A stretch of 64,000 nucleotides of DNA from G965212025 sp965212025 (GTDB lineage: Bacteria; Pseudomonadota; Gammaproteobacteria; Poriferisulfidales; Oxydemutatoraceae): assembly GCA_965212025.1 (NCBI GenBank), contig OZ243039.1:1612001-1676000 (forward strand). Reading direction: 5' to 3'. Shown in pieces: positions 1 through 9,281 of this stretch. The position numbers and the translations under genes were made by a program. Position 1 is the stretch's first letter. Each line of letters begins with the position of its first letter. The notes beneath the pieces are model-generated. The model had not been told where the DNA came from. It searched no databases and worked only from the letters and a program-made list of their open reading frames with translations.

Positions 1-1
1 G

Positions 2-1666
2 GCTGTTCTGGTCACACTCTTGTCGTTTTGGTTCAGCGGTTTTTACCGGGTATTTGTCCGTTACCTGGGCTCAGACTTGATCTGGCAATCAGTCAAGGGG
101 GTAACCCTGGCGGCGCTGGCATGGGGAACGACACTCTTGCTGACGGATGTGCAGGATGTGCCGCGCTCGGTGGTCTTGATTTATCTGCTGTGCTGCTTTC
201 TCCTGGTCGTGATGAGTCGCCTGGCAATTCGCAACCTGCTGGTCGGAAGCTATGGGCAGGCGGTGGCAATTTATGGGGTGAACGAATCCGCAGTACAGCT
301 CGCAAGTGCCTTGCGTCATGGCACGGCTTTTACGCCGTCTTTTTTTCTTGATGAATCTGTGGAGAAGGAAGGGCGGCGCATCAATGGGATTCCGCTGTTT
401 TCCCTACACAATTTTGCAGAGCTGTGCCAGCGCCTCAACGTAAAGGATCTGTTTGTTACCGTGCGCTTCGCCTCACGCGCCGAACGCAGACGGGTGCTGA
501 CCTTGTTCGAGCCCTATCCGGTACGCGTGCGCATGTTGCCGAGCATGTCAGACATTACCCAGGGGATGCTGGATCCCGACAAGTTTCAGTTGGTAGAAAT
601 TGAAGACTTGCTGGAGCGGGAAAAAATAGAGCCGATCAGCGAGCTTTTGGAAGCCAATGTGCGGGGTCAGTCTGTGATGGTGACGGGTGCCGGAGGGACG
701 ATAGGGGCGGAATTGTGCCGCCAAGTGCTGGCAAACAGCCCGTCATGCCTGGTTTTTCTGGATGCCTCGGAACACGCCCTGTACCAGGTTGATTTGGAAT
801 TGCGGGAAAAATTCCCCGAACTCGAGAACGGTGTGCTTCAGCCGGTTCTGGGCTCAGTGCTGAATCGCAGTTTGCTGGAAAGCACCATGCGCCATTTTGC
901 TATCCAGACGATTTACCACGCGGCTGCCCACAAACACGTTCCTCTGGTGGAAAGCAATGTCACGGAGGGCGTGCGCAACAATGTCTTCGGAACTCTGGCA
1001 GTGTTTGATTGCGCGGCGCGCACGGCCGCGAAAACACTGGTGCTGATTTCTACTGACAAGGCAGTGCAGCCAGAGAGCGTGATGGGAGCCAGCAAAAGAC
1101 TCGCGGAACTGATCCTTCGGGCGCGTTCGCAAGCGGGTCAGGGGCCACGTTCCTGCGTGGTACGTTTTGGCAACGTTCTGGGTTCTTCCGGTTCTGTGTT
1201 TCCACTGTTTAAGCGGCAAATAGCGGCTGGCGGGCCACTGACGATTACCCACCCTGACATGAAACGCTACTTTATGACCATTGCCGAGGCAGTGGAGCTG
1301 GTGATTCAGGCAGGTGCAATGGCAGAAGGTGGTGAAGTGTTTGTGCTGGACATGGGGGAACCGGTCAGCATTAACCGCATGGCAAAAAGAATGGTGCATT
1401 TGTACGGCTTGTCAGTGAAAGATACGGGCAATCCGGACGGAGATATTGAAATTCGTTACACCGGGGCGCGCCCTGGAGAGAAGATGAATGAGCAGTTGTT
1501 AATCGAGTCGGACATCAAAGACACGCGGCACAAACGCGTCATGCGCTCACAGGAAGGAGCAGAGGATTGGGAAAATTTGCAGAAAAATCTTGAAGCCCTG
1601 TGGGAAGCGGTATCGCGGGAAGATGCCCAGGAGACAAAAACGCTTTTACGCCGTGCGTGTCACTAA
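2..1666 (+). CDS. FlaA1/WbpM/CapD-type UDP-sugar 4,6-dehydratase, 5' end outside the window
   Basis: This is the C-terminal part of a membrane-anchored nucleoside-diphosphate-sugar dehydratase/epimerase used for surface polysaccharide or glycan precursors. The frame stays open to the window edge, so the protein begins upstream; the first in-window start (TTG at 20) leaves 548 residues, less than the usual 600 or more. The first ~75 residues hold hydrophobic segments, then a CoA-binding-like domain, then an extended SDR domain. The NAD-binding motif GAGGTIG is near residue 224. The STDKAV segment near 343 is followed by MGASK near 355, where Met stands in place of the usual SDR tyrosine. This Met/Lys arrangement is typical of the WbpM/FlaA1 branch. 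The last 49 codons are the segment amplified in the tandem array that follows. Confidence is high for the family and low for the exact sugar substrate. Confidence 0.9.
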   Translation, partial: AVLVTLLSFWFSGFYRVFVRYLGSDLIWQSVKGVTLAALAWGTTLLLTDVQDVPRSVVLIYLLCCFLLVVMSRLAIRNLLVGSYGQAVAIYGVNESAVQLASALRHGTAFTPSFFLDESVEKEGRRINGIPLFSLHNFAELCQRLNVKDLFVTVRFASRAERRRVLTLFEPYPVRVRMLPSMSDITQGMLDPDKFQLVEIEDLLEREKIEPISELLEANVRGQSVMVTGAGGTIGAELCRQVLANSPSCLVFLDASEHALYQVDLELREKFPELENGVLQPVLGSVLNRSLLESTMRHFAIQTIYHAAAHKHVPLVESNVTEGVRNNVFGTLAVFDCAARTAAKTLVLISTDKAVQPESVMGASKRLAELILRARSQAGQGPRSCVVRFGNVLGSSGSVFPLFKRQIAAGGPLTITHPDMKRYFMTIAEAVELVIQAGAMAEGGEVFVLDMGEPVSINRMAKRMVHLYGLSVKDTGNPDGDIEIRYTGARPGEKMNEQLLIESDIKDTRHKRVMRSQEGAEDWENLQKNLEALWEAVSREDAQETKTLLRRACH

Positions 1667-3175
1667 GCCCCCGCTTTGAACGGTGCTCCTTGCCACAGCG
1701 CTCAGTGAGCGTTGAGCGTCTCACCATTAAAAAGGGGGATTCTTTGTGAACTGCCGGGGAATCCTCGGTTTTGCCTCCTCTCGCGGTTCTCCCTTCGCAT
1801 GAATGTCTCTTGGCTGAATTAAAAGGCCGGTATTTTCGGTCGAGGCGTCAAGAAGGACACGCGGCACAAACGCGTCATGCGCTCACAGGAAGGAGCAGAG
1901 GATTGGGAAAATTTGCAGAAAAATCTTGAAGCCCTGTGGGAAGCGGTATTGCGGGAAGATGCCCAGGAGACAAAAACGCTTTTACGCCGTGCGTGTCACT
2001 AAGCCCCCGCTTTGAACGGTGCTCCTTGCCACAGCGCTCAGTGAGCGTTGAGCGTCTCACCATTAAAAAGGGGGATTCTTTGTGAACTGCCGGGGAATCC
2101 TCGGTTTTGCCTCCTCTCGCGGTTCTCCCTTCGCATGAATGTCTCTTGGCTGAATTAAAAGGCCGGTATTTTCGGTCGAGGCGTCAAGAAGGACACGCGG
2201 CACAAACGCGTCATGCGCTCACAGGAAGGAGCAGAGGATTGGGAAAATTTGCAGAAAAATCTTGAAGCCCTGTGGGAAGCGGTATCGCGGGAAGATGCCC
2301 AGGAGACAAAAACGCTTTTACGCCGTGCGTGTCACTAAGCCCCCGCTTTGAAGGTGCTCCTTGCCACAGCGCTCAGTGAGCTGGTAAGCGTCTCACCACT
2401 AAAAGGGGAATCCTCGGTTTTGCCTCCTCTCGCGGTTCTCCCTTCGCATGAATGTCTCTTGGCTAAATTAAAAGGCCGGTATTTTCGGTCGAGGCGTCAA
2501 GAAGGACACGCGGCACAAACGCGTCATGCGCTCACAGGAAGGAGCAGAGGATTGGGAAAATTTGCAGAAAAATCTTGAAGCCCTGTGGGAAGCGGTATCG
2601 CGGGAAGATGCCCAGGAGACAAAAGCGCTTTTACGCCGTGCGTGTCACTAAGCCCCCGCTTTGAAGGTGCTCCTTGCCACAGCGCTCAGTGAGCGTTGAG
2701 CGTCTCACCATTAAAAAGGGGGATTCTTTGTGAACTACCGGGGAATTCTCGGTTTTGCCTCCTCTCGCGGTTCTCCCTTCGCATGAATGTCTCTTGGCTA
2801 AATTAAAAGGCCGGTATTTTCGGTCGAGGCGTCAAGAAGGACACGCGGCACAAACGCGTCATGCGCTCACAGGAAGGAGCAGAGGATTGGGTAAATTTGC
2901 AGAAAAATCTTGAAGCCCTGTGGGAAGCGGTATCACGGGAAGATGCCCAGGAGACAAAAGCGCTTTTACGCCGTGCGTGTCACTAAGTCCCCCCCCGCTT
3001 TGAAGGTGCTCCTTGCCACTGCGCTCAGTGAGCGTGAGCGTCTCACCATTAAAAGGGGGATTCTCGGTTTTGCCTCCTCTCGCAGTTCTCCCTTCGCATG
3101 AATGTCTCTTGGCTGAATTAAAAGGCCGGTATTTTTGGTCGAGGCGTCAAGAAGGACACGCGCACAAACGCGTCA
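1521..3175. repeat. Tandem array of five ~313-336 bp units plus a partial sixth, including the dehydratase 3' end
   Basis: Units begin with acacgcggcacaaacgcg at 1521, 1857, 2193, 2506 and 2841, with a partial copy at 3156. Periods are 336, 336, 313, 335 and 315 bp. The first half of each unit repeats the last ~48 codons and the stop codon of the upstream dehydratase. The second half is a non-coding module that starts just after the stop (cccccgctttgaa) and ends with sequence related to the RhuM-type remnants described below. Unit 1 overlaps the real gene end. Copies differ by scattered substitutions and by ~22 bp deletions in the module of units 3 and 5. No copy has its own start region, so the short open frames inside are not genes. 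Confidence 0.92.
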
Positions 3176-3345
3176 AGTGGCTTTGCCATCGGCTTTTGGG
3201 TCAGCGAGGGAGCCTCCAAACTCACTCAAGGGTTTCGGTTTCTTTCTGAACGACCTTGATGCCGATTCCGGCTTCTTCGGGCGTATCGTCGTGGCGAGGA
3301 ATGCTTGGCTTGAATTGTTTGGCTCCTCAAAGCCGGTCGAGTCAG
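3060..3345 (-). pseudogene. RhuM-like gene remnant, left arm of a long-distance inverted repeat
   Basis: Read on the minus strand, this stretch contains 'ctgacccaaaag' followed by 'atggcaaagccactt', matching the LTQKLMAEL start of the RhuM-type protein present near 17.37 kb. It then continues into 'ccaagagacattcatgcga', as in the copy at 13.15-13.45 kb. The reading frame is broken by stops and small indels. The upstream part (3200-3345) also matches 13150-13290 in inverted orientation, including a 'cagaaagaaaccgaaaccc' segment. It forms the junction at the end of the tandem array. The following bases 3346-3580, up to the fumC stop, hold no recognisable gene. Confidence 0.6.
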
Positions 3346-3580
3346 GTGAAGCATTCCACCTGGAAACGCCTTCAGGCGAAACGTTGGCGCGCTTGGCTGT
3401 CAGAGATGAAGCAGCTTCCCATAAAAAGCAGCGTCACTTCCCGGGAGCAGGATTTTACGTTTCTGGTCTGGGTTCCCAGTCCTTCCGCCAAGTACCCCTT
3501 GTCCACCCGTTCCTGGGCTGCGCCCACGCTCGCTTTACGCTAACCCAAGCACCTTCTCCTAACTCCCCCTGACCCATTTT

Positions 3581-4957
3581 TTACCTGCTGCCGGTGAGTT
3601 TAAGCGGGTCAAGCAACTCTTCCAGCCGGGCGCGTGGGATGTCGGTATTTTCCTCTGCCACGTCAAGAATGGGGCGTCCCTCACGGTAGGCTTTTTTTGC
3701 GATGGCCGCACCCTTTTCATAACCAATAACCGAGTTGAGGGCAGTGACCAGAATTGGGTTCTTTGCCAGCGGTTCGGCGGCTTTTTCCTGGTTCACAGTG
3801 AAGCCGACAAATACTTTTTCGTTTAATGCGGTGCAGGCGTTGCTGAGAAGATTGATGGTTTCCAAAAGGTTCAGAGCGATAACCGGCAGCATGACGTTCA
3901 GTTGAAAGTTCCCTGACTGACCGGCGATGGTGATGCAGAGATCGTTGCCAATGACTTGGGCGCAAACCATGCTGACCGCTTCGGGAATCACCGGATTGAC
4001 CTTACCCGGCATAATGCTGCTGCCAGGCTGTAAAGCGACCAGAGAGATTTCACCCAGCCCGGCAAGTGGCCCGGAGTTCATCCAGCGCAGATCATTGGAA
4101 ATTTTCATCAGGCTCACCGCGAGAACCCGCAATTGGCCGCTGGTCTCAACTGCAGCATCCTGACAGCTGAGTGCTTCAAATTTATTGGGTTTGGGCTGGA
4201 AGGGAATATTTGTTTCGCGGCTAATTTCGGCGCAAAAAATTGCCGGAAAATCCGGATGCGCGTTGATTCCTGAGCCGACCGCGGTTCCGCCTTGCGCAAG
4301 CTCATTGAGCCGCCCGGAAGTGGCAAGAAGGCGTTGAACAGCGTTTTTGATTTGTGTGCTCCAGGCGCCCAGCTCCTGCCCGAAGGTGACCGGCATGGCG
4401 TCCATCAAGTGGGTGCGACCGGTTTTTGCAAAGCCCGAGAATTCCACGCTTTTCTCGTCCAGTTGTGCGATCAAGGCACGCAAGGCAGGAAGCAGCTTTC
4501 CCGATAATTCCAGCGCTGCACTGACATGGATAGCGGTCGGAATCACGTCGTTGGAACTTTGGCCGGCGTTGACGTGGTCATTCGGGTGTATGGCAAGACC
4601 ACTCGTGCGCGAAGCAAGCGTGGCAATGACCTCGTTGGCGTTCATGTTCGAACTGGTTCCCGAACCGGTTTGGAAAACGTCTATGGGGAAATGGACATCG
4701 TATTTCCCGTCCGACACTTCTCTGGCAGCGTGCACGATCGCGTCTGCGACTGGCGCATCCAGCAAGCCCAGTTTTTTATTTGCCAACGCGCAGCACGCTT
4801 TTATCAGGCTCAAGGCGTGAATGAAAGCGCGCGGCATTCTTTTGCCGCTGATGTGAAAGTTGTCGACAGCTCTTTGCGTTTGCGCGGCATACAAGGCACC
4901 AATCGGAACCTGTATTTCCCCCATGCTGTCGGATTCGGTTCTGAATTTTTCGCTCAT
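3581..4957 (-). CDS. fumC: Fumarate hydratase class II
   Basis: Reversible hydration of fumarate to L-malate in the TCA cycle, cytosolic, by the iron-independent homotetrameric fumarase of the aspartase/fumarase superfamily. The 458-residue length is normal for FumC. Visible motifs are TGSGTSSNMNANEV near residue 97, GRTHLMDAMP near 183, and the superfamily signature GSSIMPGKVNP near 312, which carries the catalytic serine loop. The start ATG at 4957 is preceded by AGGAG on the minus strand. It lies downstream of acnA in the same direction with a ~200 bp gap, so two consecutive TCA-cycle enzymes are encoded together. The gap contains no obvious gene. Confidence 0.97.
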   Translation of the reverse strand: MSEKFRTESDSMGEIQVPIGALYAAQTQRAVDNFHISGKRMPRAFIHALSLIKACCALANKKLGLLDAPVADAIVHAAREVSDGKYDVHFPIDVFQTGSGTSSNMNANEVIATLASRTSGLAIHPNDHVNAGQSSNDVIPTAIHVSAALELSGKLLPALRALIAQLDEKSVEFSGFAKTGRTHLMDAMPVTFGQELGAWSTQIKNAVQRLLATSGRLNELAQGGTAVGSGINAHPDFPAIFCAEISRETNIPFQPKPNKFEALSCQDAAVETSGQLRVLAVSLMKISNDLRWMNSGPLAGLGEISLVALQPGSSIMPGKVNPVIPEAVSMVCAQVIGNDLCITIAGQSGNFQLNVMLPVIALNLLETINLLSNACTALNEKVFVGFTVNQEKAAEPLAKNPILVTALNSVIGYEKGAAIAKKAYREGRPILDVAEENTDIPRARLEELLDPLKLTGSR

Positions 4958-5155
4958 GATTCTCGCTTCTCCTGTTGTTGTGCATCCCGACCCGTGAAAA
5001 TCTCCGCCAAAGACTGCCGAGCCACTTTCATCTCAGGTGCGAGCCAATATGTTCCGACCGTGGCAAAAGCGCGGCAGATCACCTGTTATGCCGACCGTCC
5101 TGTGTCAGCGACTTTTGATCTCCCGGTGCCGACCCGAAACAATTGCGGTTGCGAC

Positions 5156-7861
5156 TCAGCCAGCGCGCACGGCACCATGCTTGGCTCCGAGTTGCCGCAT
5201 CACGTAGGGAAGAATGCCGCCGTGCTGAAAATAGGCTTCTTCGCGCGCCGTATCCAGACGAATCTTTGCCACAAAGGTTTTTTCGCCCGCCTGGGCGGTG
5301 GTGGTGACCTTAAGCTCTACGCTTTTCTGTCCTGGCGCAATTTTCGGTATGTCATAAAGTTCGCTGCCATCCAGACCCAGGGTTTCGGCGGTTTCCTGAT
5401 CCTGGAATTGCAGGGGAAGGATGCCCATGCCAATCAGGTTTGAGCGATGAATGCGTTCATAACTTTCTGCGATGACTGCGCGCACGCCAAGCAACATGGG
5501 TCCCTTTGCCGCCCAGTCACGCGATGAGCCAGTGCCATACTCTTTGCCAGCCAGCACAATGGCTGGAATATTATCCGCCTTGTAACGCATGGCAACATCG
5601 TAGACCGGCAACACCTCCCCACTTGGGAAGTGTTTGCTGAACCCGCCTTCCACGCCAGGAACCAGCCTGTTGCGTAAGCGGATATTGGCAAAGGTACCGC
5701 GCATCATCACTTCGTGGTTGCCGCGCCGTGAGCCGTAGGAATTGAAGTCGCCCGGACTGACCCCTTTTTCTTTCAAGTAGCGACCTGCAGGGCTGTCCTC
5801 GGCAATGGCTCCAGCCGGAGACACATGGTCGGTGGTGACCGAATCCCCCAGGTACAAGAGTGTCCGTGCCGCCTTGATGGTTTTCAATGATGCAGGCACT
5901 TTTCCGACTCCTTCCAGATAGGGAGGGTGCACGATGTACGAAGAGGGTTGCCAGTCAAACAATTGCTGGCTTCCTCCTTCCAGTTTCGCCCAATTTTCTT
6001 CGCCGTTAAAGACCCCCTTATAGGACTCTTTGAACCGCTCCAAGGTCAGCACGCGTCTCTCCAACGCCAAAACGTCTTTGCTTTCCGGCCAGAGATCGCG
6101 TAAATAGACCGGATTCCCGTCCCGACTCCAGGCAATGGGATCAGCGGAAACGTCAACGGACATATTGCCTGCGATGGCATAAACCACGACCAGCGGTGGT
6201 GAGGCGAGGTAATTCAGTCTGACCTCGGGGTGTATCCTGCCTTCAAAGTTCCGGTTTCCGGACAGCACGGACGCCGCTACCAGGTCTTTTTCTTTGATGG
6301 CCTGTGAGATTTCCGGCAGCAGTGGCCCAGAGTTCCCAATGCAGGTGGTGCAACCATAGCCGACCGTGTGGAACCCAAGCTGCTGCAAAGGTTCGGCAAG
6401 CCCGGCTTCAGCGAGATAGTCGCTGACTGCGCGGGAGCCGGGAGCCAAAGAAGTTTTTACCCATGGCTTGACTTCAAGACCGAGTGCCACGGCCTTTTGA
6501 GCGACCAGCCCGGCTGCCAGCATGACGGAGGGGTTGGAAGTGTTTGTGCACGATGTGATCGCGGCAATGGCGACCATGCCGTCGCTCATGGAAGCTTGAT
6601 CCACATTTGGCCTGTTGTCCGGTGATTTTTTGATTGCCGCCAGACTTTCGGCGAAACTGTCCGCCACCGCCTCCAGCGAGATTCGATCCTGTGGCCGATA
6701 CGGTCCGGCGAGGCTCGGGCGCACGGATGCGAGATCCAAATACAGCTCCTCGTCGTAATGAATCTGGCGATCGTCGTCTCGCCATAATCCTGAAGCTTTT
6801 GAATATGTTTCAACGAGTTGAACTTGTTTTTTGTCTCTCCCTGTCAAATGTAGATATTGGAGGCATTGCTCGTCTATCGGGAAAAAGCCGCAAGTTGCCC
6901 CGTACTCCGGTGCCATATTCGAGATGGTCGCCCGGTCACCGAGAGACAAATGATCCAAGGCTGACCCGTGAAATTCCACAAATTTCCCGACCACGTTGTA
7001 TTCACGCAGCAACTCCACGATACGCAGAACCAAGTCAGTCGCCGTCGTTCCTTCAAGCAAGCTTCCTTCCAGGCGAACCCCGACGACAATCGGGACAGGC
7101 ATGCTGAGAGATTGACCGAGCATGACGGCTTCGGCTTCAATCCCGCCGACTCCCCAGCCGAGCACACCGATGCCGTTGATCATCGTCGTGTGAGAATCCG
7201 TTCCGACCAAAGTGTCCGGGAAAGCAATTGTCTCTCCATCTTCCTCACTTGTGGTAACCACCTTGGCAAGCAATTCCAGGTTGAGCTGATGGACAATCCC
7301 GGAGCCAGGGGGAACGACTTGCAGGTTCGCGAATGCTTCTTTCCCCCACTTCAGAAAGCGGTAGCGCTCACGGTTGCGATTGAATTCCAGCTTGGTATTC
7401 AGATCGTGCGCGTCGGCACTGGCAAATTTGTCTACCCGCAGTGAATGGTCAATCACGAGTTCTGCCGGCTTCATCGGGTTGATGTCAGCCGGGCTCAGCC
7501 CGAAGTTCGGTGCAGCTTCGCGCATTGCCGCCAAATCCACCAAAACGGGCACTCCCGTGAAATCCTGCATCAGTACGCGTGCAGGATAAAAAGCAATTTC
7601 CGCCGTCTTGCCGTTTTTTGTTTTTTGGACGAGCTTCGTGATGTCCTCGGCTTTCACCACGTTTCCATCCTCGTGACGCAGCAGATTTTCGACGAGGACT
7701 TTCAGGCAATAGGGCAGGGTTTGCGCTCCTGGAACGGCATCAGGGTTGAAAATTGTGAGTGGGCGGTTATTCCCACTATTCCCCCCGCTGCCATCAATGA
7801 TGGTTCGTGCCCCGAAGCTGTTTTTTACAGTCGTGTTCATGTCGCTTTTTGATTGATTCAT
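5156..7861 (-). CDS. acnA: Aconitate hydratase A
   Basis: Isomerises citrate to isocitrate in the TCA cycle using a [4Fe-4S] cluster. The 901 residues match the AcnA/IRP1 family. Visible motifs are GTDSHTTMINGIGVLGWGVGG, ITSCTNTSNP with the first cluster cysteine, and GYGCTTCIGNSGPL with the other two. The C-terminal swivel domain contains KEYGTGSSRDWAAKG. The start at 7861 follows an AAGGGG ribosome-binding site; Met-8 is a possible alternative. The gene lies between fumC and mnmA on the same strand, 53 bp from mnmA, so cotranscription with mnmA is plausible. Confidence 0.97.
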   Translation of the reverse strand: MNQSKSDMNTTVKNSFGARTIIDGSGGNSGNNRPLTIFNPDAVPGAQTLPYCLKVLVENLLRHEDGNVVKAEDITKLVQKTKNGKTAEIAFYPARVLMQDFTGVPVLVDLAAMREAAPNFGLSPADINPMKPAELVIDHSLRVDKFASADAHDLNTKLEFNRNRERYRFLKWGKEAFANLQVVPPGSGIVHQLNLELLAKVVTTSEEDGETIAFPDTLVGTDSHTTMINGIGVLGWGVGGIEAEAVMLGQSLSMPVPIVVGVRLEGSLLEGTTATDLVLRIVELLREYNVVGKFVEFHGSALDHLSLGDRATISNMAPEYGATCGFFPIDEQCLQYLHLTGRDKKQVQLVETYSKASGLWRDDDRQIHYDEELYLDLASVRPSLAGPYRPQDRISLEAVADSFAESLAAIKKSPDNRPNVDQASMSDGMVAIAAITSCTNTSNPSVMLAAGLVAQKAVALGLEVKPWVKTSLAPGSRAVSDYLAEAGLAEPLQQLGFHTVGYGCTTCIGNSGPLLPEISQAIKEKDLVAASVLSGNRNFEGRIHPEVRLNYLASPPLVVVYAIAGNMSVDVSADPIAWSRDGNPVYLRDLWPESKDVLALERRVLTLERFKESYKGVFNGEENWAKLEGGSQQLFDWQPSSYIVHPPYLEGVGKVPASLKTIKAARTLLYLGDSVTTDHVSPAGAIAEDSPAGRYLKEKGVSPGDFNSYGSRRGNHEVMMRGTFANIRLRNRLVPGVEGGFSKHFPSGEVLPVYDVAMRYKADNIPAIVLAGKEYGTGSSRDWAAKGPMLLGVRAVIAESYERIHRSNLIGMGILPLQFQDQETAETLGLDGSELYDIPKIAPGQKSVELKVTTTAQAGEKTFVAKIRLDTAREEAYFQHGGILPYVMRQLGAKHGAVRAG

Positions 7862-7914
7862 GAGCTTCCCCTTGTAGTCGTCAAAGAATAACGAGGTTCG
7901 CCGAATGGTTCCGG

Positions 7915-9075
7915 CTATTTCGCCCGGTCATTATAAGTACTTCCACTGCTACGGATAACGCCTCCTCCCAGGCACTCCTGCCCCTCGTACAGAACCACGT
8001 GTTGGCCGGGAGCCAGAGCGCGTTGTGCAACCGTAAAGCGTACCTCCCATTGCCCTGCACCGCGTGGGTGTATCTGACAGGGCTGATCATCCTGACGGTG
8101 GCGAACCTTGGCACAAAGCCGAGCATGCTTTTCCGGGGGAGCGTCTATCCAGTGCATGTCGTCGGCGACCAAGGTGTCGTGGTAGAGGGCAGGGTGGTCG
8201 CGCCCCTGAACCACCACCAGCTCGTTGCGATCCAGTTTTTTGTCCGCCACGTACCAAGGCATGTTTTCGTGTTCCCTGCTGCCGCCGACCCCCAGACCCT
8301 TACGCTGTCCTATGGTGTAAAAGCAAACGCCGCTGTGTTGTCCCAAGACCTGGCCGCCGGTGTCGACGATGTCACCTTCCTGGCATGGTATGTATTGCTT
8401 GAGAAAGTCTGCGAACCCCCGTTCACCGATAAAGCATATTCCGTAGCTGTCTTTGCGTTGTGCGTTTTCCAGACCGTGTTCAGCTGCCAGCTGCCGAACC
8501 TGGGGTTTTTTCCACTGCGCCAGAGGAAAGCAGCAGCGCTTCAGCGCTTCCTGCGTCAGGCGACAAAGAAAGTAGCTTTGATCCTTGTTGTCGTCTGCCC
8601 CTTTGTGCAGTTTGAATCTGTCCCGATGCTGCATGATGCCGGCGTAGTGACCTGTGGCGAGCCGATCCGCGCCCAAGTGCCGGGCATGTTTCAGACAATG
8701 ATGGAACTTGACGGTTTCATTGCAGCGAATGTCAGGGTTTGGACTCAGTCCGGATTGAATTGCAGCTACGAAAGACTGGAATACTTCGTCCCAGTATTCG
8801 GCTGAAAAATTCACAACGCGCAAAGGAAGGCTTAGCTGGTCACAGACTTGCTCTGCCTGTTGCAGATCTTCGGCGGCGTGGCAATAATTTTCGCTGTCTT
8901 CCTCTTCCCAGTTTTTCATGAAAATTCCGAAGACCTCATGTCCTTCCCGTTTCAAAAGCAAAGCACTGGTTGCCGAATCTACGCCACCGGACATGGCAAC
9001 CGCCACACGCTTCTTGTTGCCAGTCAGATACGCTGGAGGTGGGGAATCCCGGGGTGTTGGGTCTGTGGCATTCAT
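7915..9075 (-). CDS. mnmA: tRNA-specific 2-thiouridylase
   Basis: Installs the 2-thio group on wobble uridine 34 of tRNA-Lys, -Glu and -Gln, taking sulfur from a persulfide relay. The 386-residue protein shows the ATP-pyrophosphatase P-loop AMSGGVDSATSALLLK near residue 28. The conserved cysteines are in the NPDIRCNE segment (nucleophile) and the SYGICFIGER segment (persulfide carrier). The C-terminal part contains the CFYTIGQRKGLGVGG barrel motif typical of MnmA. The first ~20 residues before the conserved RVAVAMSGG are proline-rich and variable. It is the first gene of the minus-strand group mnmA-acnA-fumC. Confidence 0.96.
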   Translation of the reverse strand: MNATDPTPRDSPPPAYLTGNKKRVAVAMSGGVDSATSALLLKREGHEVFGIFMKNWEEEDSENYCHAAEDLQQAEQVCDQLSLPLRVVNFSAEYWDEVFQSFVAAIQSGLSPNPDIRCNETVKFHHCLKHARHLGADRLATGHYAGIMQHRDRFKLHKGADDNKDQSYFLCRLTQEALKRCCFPLAQWKKPQVRQLAAEHGLENAQRKDSYGICFIGERGFADFLKQYIPCQEGDIVDTGGQVLGQHSGVCFYTIGQRKGLGVGGSREHENMPWYVADKKLDRNELVVVQGRDHPALYHDTLVADDMHWIDAPPEKHARLCAKVRHRQDDQPCQIHPRGAGQWEVRFTVAQRALAPGQHVVLYEGQECLGGGVIRSSGSTYNDRAK

Positions 9076-9281
9076 GGTTGTTCTCTGACCTTCAAAAAAG
9101 GCTTTGTTGCGCGGTGATTCTGACCGATTGTGGGCAATCAGAAAAGAACAGGTTATTCTGTCGCTTGTGATCCTGTCGGTGCAGGGATGACAATCTGGTG
9201 TCGCTCAAGGCCTACACCGGAGCAAAAGGTGCAGTGGCTGTAGGATGACACTTTGTACCGGCTTCATTCGGAGAGAGAAAA

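Noticed and set aside
3135..3572. 145-codon plus-strand open frame as a gene
   Set aside because: It starts inside the array remnant, has no ribosome-binding site or family match, and overlaps the inverted RhuM remnant on the other strand.
4526..5443. 305-codon plus-strand frame opposite fumC and acnA
   Set aside because: It is antisense to two clear enzymes and spans their gap; composition reflects the opposite strand's codons.
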